Of a stretch of 15,374 nt of DNA, positions 12,997-15,374 are shown piece by piece. Positions within the stretch are counted from its first letter, which is position 1. The number at the start of each line of letters is the position of its first letter. The notes below the pieces were generated by a model. It was not told the origin of the DNA. It saw nothing but the letters and a program-made list of their open reading frames with translations, and did no database searches. The stretch comes from Geodermatophilaceae bacterium. Its GTDB lineage: Bacteria > Actinomycetota > Actinomycetes > Mycobacteriales > Geodermatophilaceae. Location: positions 1 through 15,374 of the forward strand of contig JACCUF010000043.1 of NCBI GenBank assembly GCA_013811975.1, read 5' to 3'. Made by a program: the position numbers and the translations under genes.

Positions 12997-14309
12997 CAGC
13001 TGAGCAGGGCCGGGAAGGGGTTGTGCTCGGTGGTCCAAGCGTGCACCCGTACGGCCTTGCCGATCTCTATCCGCGGTATCTGCCCCACCCCGACTACCCG
13101 CACCGCGCAGCTGACTCCGAGCCTTTCCTTGAACGCTCTCGCCAGCGTTGTCCCGAGTCCTGTTGCGGCCTCGCTGCCGAGGTCGTCGACCACCGGCTCG
13201 GCCAGCACGGTCACCGACGGCATCTCACCGCGGCGATCGATGACGATGGCATACGACGTTCCGATGCCCTCGTCCCCGAGCAGGACAGCCTCGATCTCGG
13301 ACGGATAGACGTTCACCCCTCGGATCACGAGCATGTCGTCGCGCCGACCCAGGATCCGCGACATGCGGACCAGCGTCCGCCCGGTTCCGTCCGGCTGACG
13401 GTGCAGCGACGCCAGATCACCGGTGCGGTAGCGCAGCACCGGGAGGGCCTCCTTCGTCAGAGTCGTGAACACCAACTCGCCGACCTCACCGTCGGCCACC
13501 TCGTGCCCGGTCTCGGGATCGAGGCACTCGACATAGAAGTGGTCCTCGTTGACATACATCCGGTGGTCGGACTCCGCGGTCTCGAAAGCGACACCGGGAC
13601 CGACCACCTCGCACAACCCATAGATGTCCAGCGCGGTGAGCCCCAGGCGTGCCGATAGCTGGGTCCGCATCGACTCACTCCAAGGTTCCGCGCCGAAAAT
13701 GCCGGCCCGCAACGGGTTGTCCTCCGGCGCGATGCCACGTGCGGCAAGGGCGTCGGCGATCGTCGCTGCGTACGAGGGTGTGCAGACCAGGATCTCGGGC
13801 TCCAGGTCCATGATCAGCTGGACCTGCCTCGCCGTCTGCCCGCCGGAAATCGGAATGACGTTGGCACCCAAAGCCTCTGCCCCACCATGTAGACCCAGTC
13901 CACCCGTGAACAGGCCGTACCCGTACCCGTTGTGGACCATCGTTCCGGGGCCGGCGCCGGCTCCGGCGAGCACTCGCGCGTTCACTTGACGGAAGATGTC
14001 GAGGTCGTTCTCGGTATAGGCCACGATCGTCGGCCGCCCGCTTGTACCGCTCGTGGCGTGGATCCGGCGCAGGTGTGAACGCGGTACCGCAACGGCCTTC
14101 AGAGGGTACTGATCCCACAGGTCCGGTTTGCTGATGGTAGGGATCGAGGCGAGATCATCGATCGTCAGATCGACGTCCACAGCGGACAGTTGTCGTCGGT
14201 AGAAGTCGTTAGCACCCTTCAATCGGAGCACTTGGGCACGCAGCCGCTCAGTCTGCAGGGCTCGGCGTCGCTCGACGGGCATCGATTCGGCTACCGCGTC
14301 GAACATCAT
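12996..14309 (-). CDS. paaK: Phenylacetate-CoA ligase (PaaK-type AMP-forming enzyme)
   Basis: A 437-residue protein of the usual PaaK length. Adenylation motifs in order: the phosphate-binding ATSGTSGRPT (85-94), an aromatic-rich NGYGYGLFTGGLG region (127-139), DIYGLCEVVGPG (228-239), YRTGDL (294-299), and the hinge and C-terminal domain start GRRDDMLVIRGVNVYP (321-336). Near the C-terminus RIEIGKAVRV carries the lysine expected to act in adenylation. It should convert phenylacetate, ATP and CoA to phenylacetyl-CoA in the cytoplasm, the first step of aerobic phenylacetate degradation; a related aryl acid cannot be excluded. ATG 14309 overlaps the stop of the TetR gene (ATGA) with GGAGGG just upstream, so translation is probably coupled; a second ATG follows at 14306. 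No other paa genes (epoxidase paaABCDE, paaG, paaZ) are in the window. Confidence 0.93.
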   Translation of the reverse strand: MMFDAVAESMPVERRRALQTERLRAQVLRLKGANDFYRRQLSAVDVDLTIDDLASIPTISKPDLWDQYPLKAVAVPRSHLRRIHATSGTSGRPTIVAYTENDLDIFRQVNARVLAGAGAGPGTMVHNGYGYGLFTGGLGLHGGAEALGANVIPISGGQTARQVQLIMDLEPEILVCTPSYAATIADALAARGIAPEDNPLRAGIFGAEPWSESMRTQLSARLGLTALDIYGLCEVVGPGVAFETAESDHRMYVNEDHFYVECLDPETGHEVADGEVGELVFTTLTKEALPVLRYRTGDLASLHRQPDGTGRTLVRMSRILGRRDDMLVIRGVNVYPSEIEAVLLGDEGIGTSYAIVIDRRGEMPSVTVLAEPVVDDLGSEAATGLGTTLARAFKERLGVSCAVRVVGVGQIPRIEIGKAVRVHAWTTEHNPFPALLS

Positions 14310-14932
14310 CGGCCCTCCAAGGATGCGGTCCCTCGGGACGGAGTCAGTCCGTGCATGACCAAGGCCACCACGGCGTCTGGAATGTCCGTCGCGTCCGGAC
14401 CGCGCTCGGGGCGGTACCACTCGCTGACCGAGTTCACCATGCCGAAGATCAGCTTGGTGGTCAGTGCTGGGTCGAGTCCTCTGGTCACGGACCCGTCGGT
14501 CAATGCTCTCCCGACCAGCTCGACCACGCGGGCGTCGAACTCCCGACGCCGTTGCAGCGCATCACGTTCGACTCGGGAGTTGCCTCGCAGCCGCAGGAGC
14601 AGTGTGACGTAAGGGAGTTCGCGCATCAAGGTCTCCACCGATCGGCGCACGACGGTGGCCAACTGGTCCAGCGAATTTGCCTGCGGATCGACATGGTCGA
14701 GGATGCTGAACAGTGCGTTCAGGGCGCGGTCCAGGGCGCGTTGCAGGAGATCTTCCTTGCCCGCCACGTGGTGATAGATCGAGGACTTGCCGATCCCGGC
14801 CGCAGCGGACAGGTGCTCCATCGTTGTGCCGTCATACCCGCGCGCATTGAAGACGCTGACGGCGACGGTCAGCAGCGACTCGGTGTCGTACGGGCGACGC
14901 TGTCCTGCCTCAGTCCGGCGCGGCGCGGTCAT
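14306..14932 (-). CDS. TetR/AcrR family repressor, probably PaaR-like
   Basis: A 208-residue regulator. The N-terminal DNA-binding domain includes VAVSVFNARGYDGTTMEHLS and the recognition helix AAGIGKSSIYHHVAGKEDLL (about 44-63), the classic TetR signature. The remaining residues form the helical ligand and dimer domain, with a RNSR/ERDALQRRR-like central segment and an EWYRPERG helix often seen in regulators of acyl-CoA or phenylacetate genes. Its end overlaps the paaK start by 4 bases, so both are made from one transcript. A perfect palindrome in its own promoter (14947-14964) fits the consensus I recall for PaaR-type repressors, so autorepression relieved by phenylacetyl-CoA is the likely logic; the ligand is inferred. 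ATG 14932 is chosen because TAGGGT lies 7 bases upstream; the frame continues to 15016, but that part would include the operator itself. Confidence 0.9.
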   Translation of the reverse strand: MTAPRRTEAGQRRPYDTESLLTVAVSVFNARGYDGTTMEHLSAAAGIGKSSIYHHVAGKEDLLQRALDRALNALFSILDHVDPQANSLDQLATVVRRSVETLMRELPYVTLLLRLRGNSRVERDALQRRREFDARVVELVGRALTDGSVTRGLDPALTTKLIFGMVNSVSEWYRPERGPDATDIPDAVVALVMHGLTPSRGTASLEGR

Positions 14933-14939
14933 CCGAGTC

Positions 14940-14945
14940 ACCCTA
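14940..14945 (-). promoter_or_regulatory. Putative -10 element (TAGGGT) of the TetR-paaK operon
   Basis: On the minus strand TAGGGT ends 7 bases before ATG 14932, the leaderless arrangement seen at other genes here. The palindromic operator begins 1 base upstream of it and fills the usual spacer toward a -35. No good TTGACA-like -35 is visible. Confidence 0.5.
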
Positions 14946-14946
14946 G

Positions 14947-14964
14947 CCCGAACGAACGTTCGGG
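14947..14964. promoter_or_regulatory. TetR-type operator palindrome (PaaR-like)
   Basis: CCCGAACG and CGTTCGGG are perfect 8-bp arms around AA. The core CGAACGAACGTTCG (14949-14962) agrees with CNAACGNNCGTTNG, the pattern I remember for Thermus PaaR and related acyl-CoA-responsive TetR repressors. Sitting between the -10 and the expected -35, it would block RNA polymerase when bound. The most likely binder is the regulator encoded immediately downstream; the partial TetR gene upstream is a second candidate. Confidence 0.75.
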
Positions 14965-15020
14965 TGGGGCGCTGGTGGACGGCGTTGATGCGGGCCAGCA
15001 AATTGCCGGTTCGCAAAGAC

Positions 15021-15374
15021 TCAGCCGGGCTCGGAGAGGCCGATCAGGTCCGCCGTCATGGCCATCGAATACTCGAAGAACGGCTCGGTGGGATCGACGC
15101 TGCCCACGAAATGGCCGTACAGCTCCAAGCTGATCATCCCGAGCAACTGGCTGAATCCGTAGAACACCAGACCCAGGACGTGCTCAGGCACGTCGGCGGC
15201 GAACGTGCTGGCCACTGATCTCAGCTGAGTCTCGAGCCGCCGAGGTATCGCTGGCTGCGGCGCGGATCGAGCCAGCAACGCTCCCGACAGGACCGCATCG
15301 CTCACGACGTCGAGGAAGAGCAGCATGACGCGCGCGGCCGGCTCGATGGTCTCTTGGGGCGCCAAGTACCCGGG
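15021..15374 (-). CDS. TetR-family regulator, C-terminal part only (WHG-type ligand domain), truncated by the window edge
   Basis: The frame is open to the window end, giving 117 residues before TGA at 15023-15021; the N-terminal DNA-binding part lies outside. The visible part is all helical, with LVFYGFSQLLGMISLELYGHF and a closing FFEYSMAMTADLIGL segment. The block around ELYGH and the double-phenylalanine helix is typical of the TetR C-terminal WHG domain (PF13305), so I assign it to TetR-like regulators despite the missing helix-turn-helix. It is transcribed in the same direction as, and ends 88 bases upstream of, the PaaR-like regulator gene, which has its own apparent promoter. Its targets are unknown. 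A TTG at 15365 is an internal codon, not the start. Confidence 0.75.
   Translation of the reverse strand, partial: PGYLAPQETIEPAARVMLLFLDVVSDAVLSGALLARSAPQPAIPRRLETQLRSVASTFAADVPEHVLGLVFYGFSQLLGMISLELYGHFVGSVDPTEPFFEYSMAMTADLIGLSEPG

Noticed and set aside
12705..13658. A 317-codon plus-strand frame across the transglycosylase and paaK genes
   Set aside because: It spans two well-supported minus-strand genes and their gap, and its product is His/Arg-rich with no domain.

Overview
The window is about 15.4 kb of high-GC, densely packed chromosome from an actinobacterium. I base this on codon use, frequent GTG starts, a gene pair matching Rv0184/Rv0185 of Mycobacterium tuberculosis (from memory), and several genes that appear to start directly at the first transcribed base. 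A Propionibacteriales-like member is possible, but I cannot fix the genus. I see no rRNA, tRNA, insertion sequence, phage gene or CRISPR array, and no stretch over 300 bases without a gene.

Layout. 1-768 (+) is the 3' part of a radical SAM enzyme. 828-1634 (+) is a CPBP-family membrane protease and 1691-2965 (+) is a cation:proton antiporter. Facing the antiporter, and separated from it by a long inverted repeat, is a minus-strand pair: a DUF2786 protein (4594-3755) followed by a HEXXH metallohydrolase (3726-3076). Divergent from that pair is the giant RNA helicase hrpA (4733-8719). Then, on plus, come a membrane-anchored molybdopterin oxidoreductase (8850-9929), a second superfamily II helicase (10077-11765) and a small DUF952 protein (11819-12178). 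The right end is all minus: a partial TetR-type regulator (15374-15021), then a complete TetR regulator (14932-14306), a phenylacetate-CoA ligase (paaK, 14309-12996) and a membrane-anchored lytic transglycosylase (12947-12297).

How the parts work together. The second TetR regulator overlaps paaK by ATGA. Its promoter carries a palindrome, CGAACGAACGTTCG, that fits the operator consensus I remember for PaaR-type repressors responding to phenylacetyl-CoA. An autoregulated paaR-paaK unit is the best-supported regulatory story here. The other genes look like chromosomal housekeeping or stress functions with no obvious shared pathway.

Non-coding structure is the most unusual part. Three intergenic sites (4646-4713, 8734-8802, 12195-12260) carry members of one 66-69 bp hairpin family, with TTGATCATCGG / CCGATGATCAA outer arms and a nested GGGGTT/AACCCC-like stem. 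One copy lies just upstream of hrpA, one just downstream of it, and one between convergent genes. A different element, a 22-bp direct repeat flanking a TTGAC-CGC-GTCAA palindrome, lies in front of the second helicase gene. Several starts share a -10-like hexamer (A at position 2, T at position 6) placed 6-8 bases before the ATG or GTG, which suggests leaderless transcripts.
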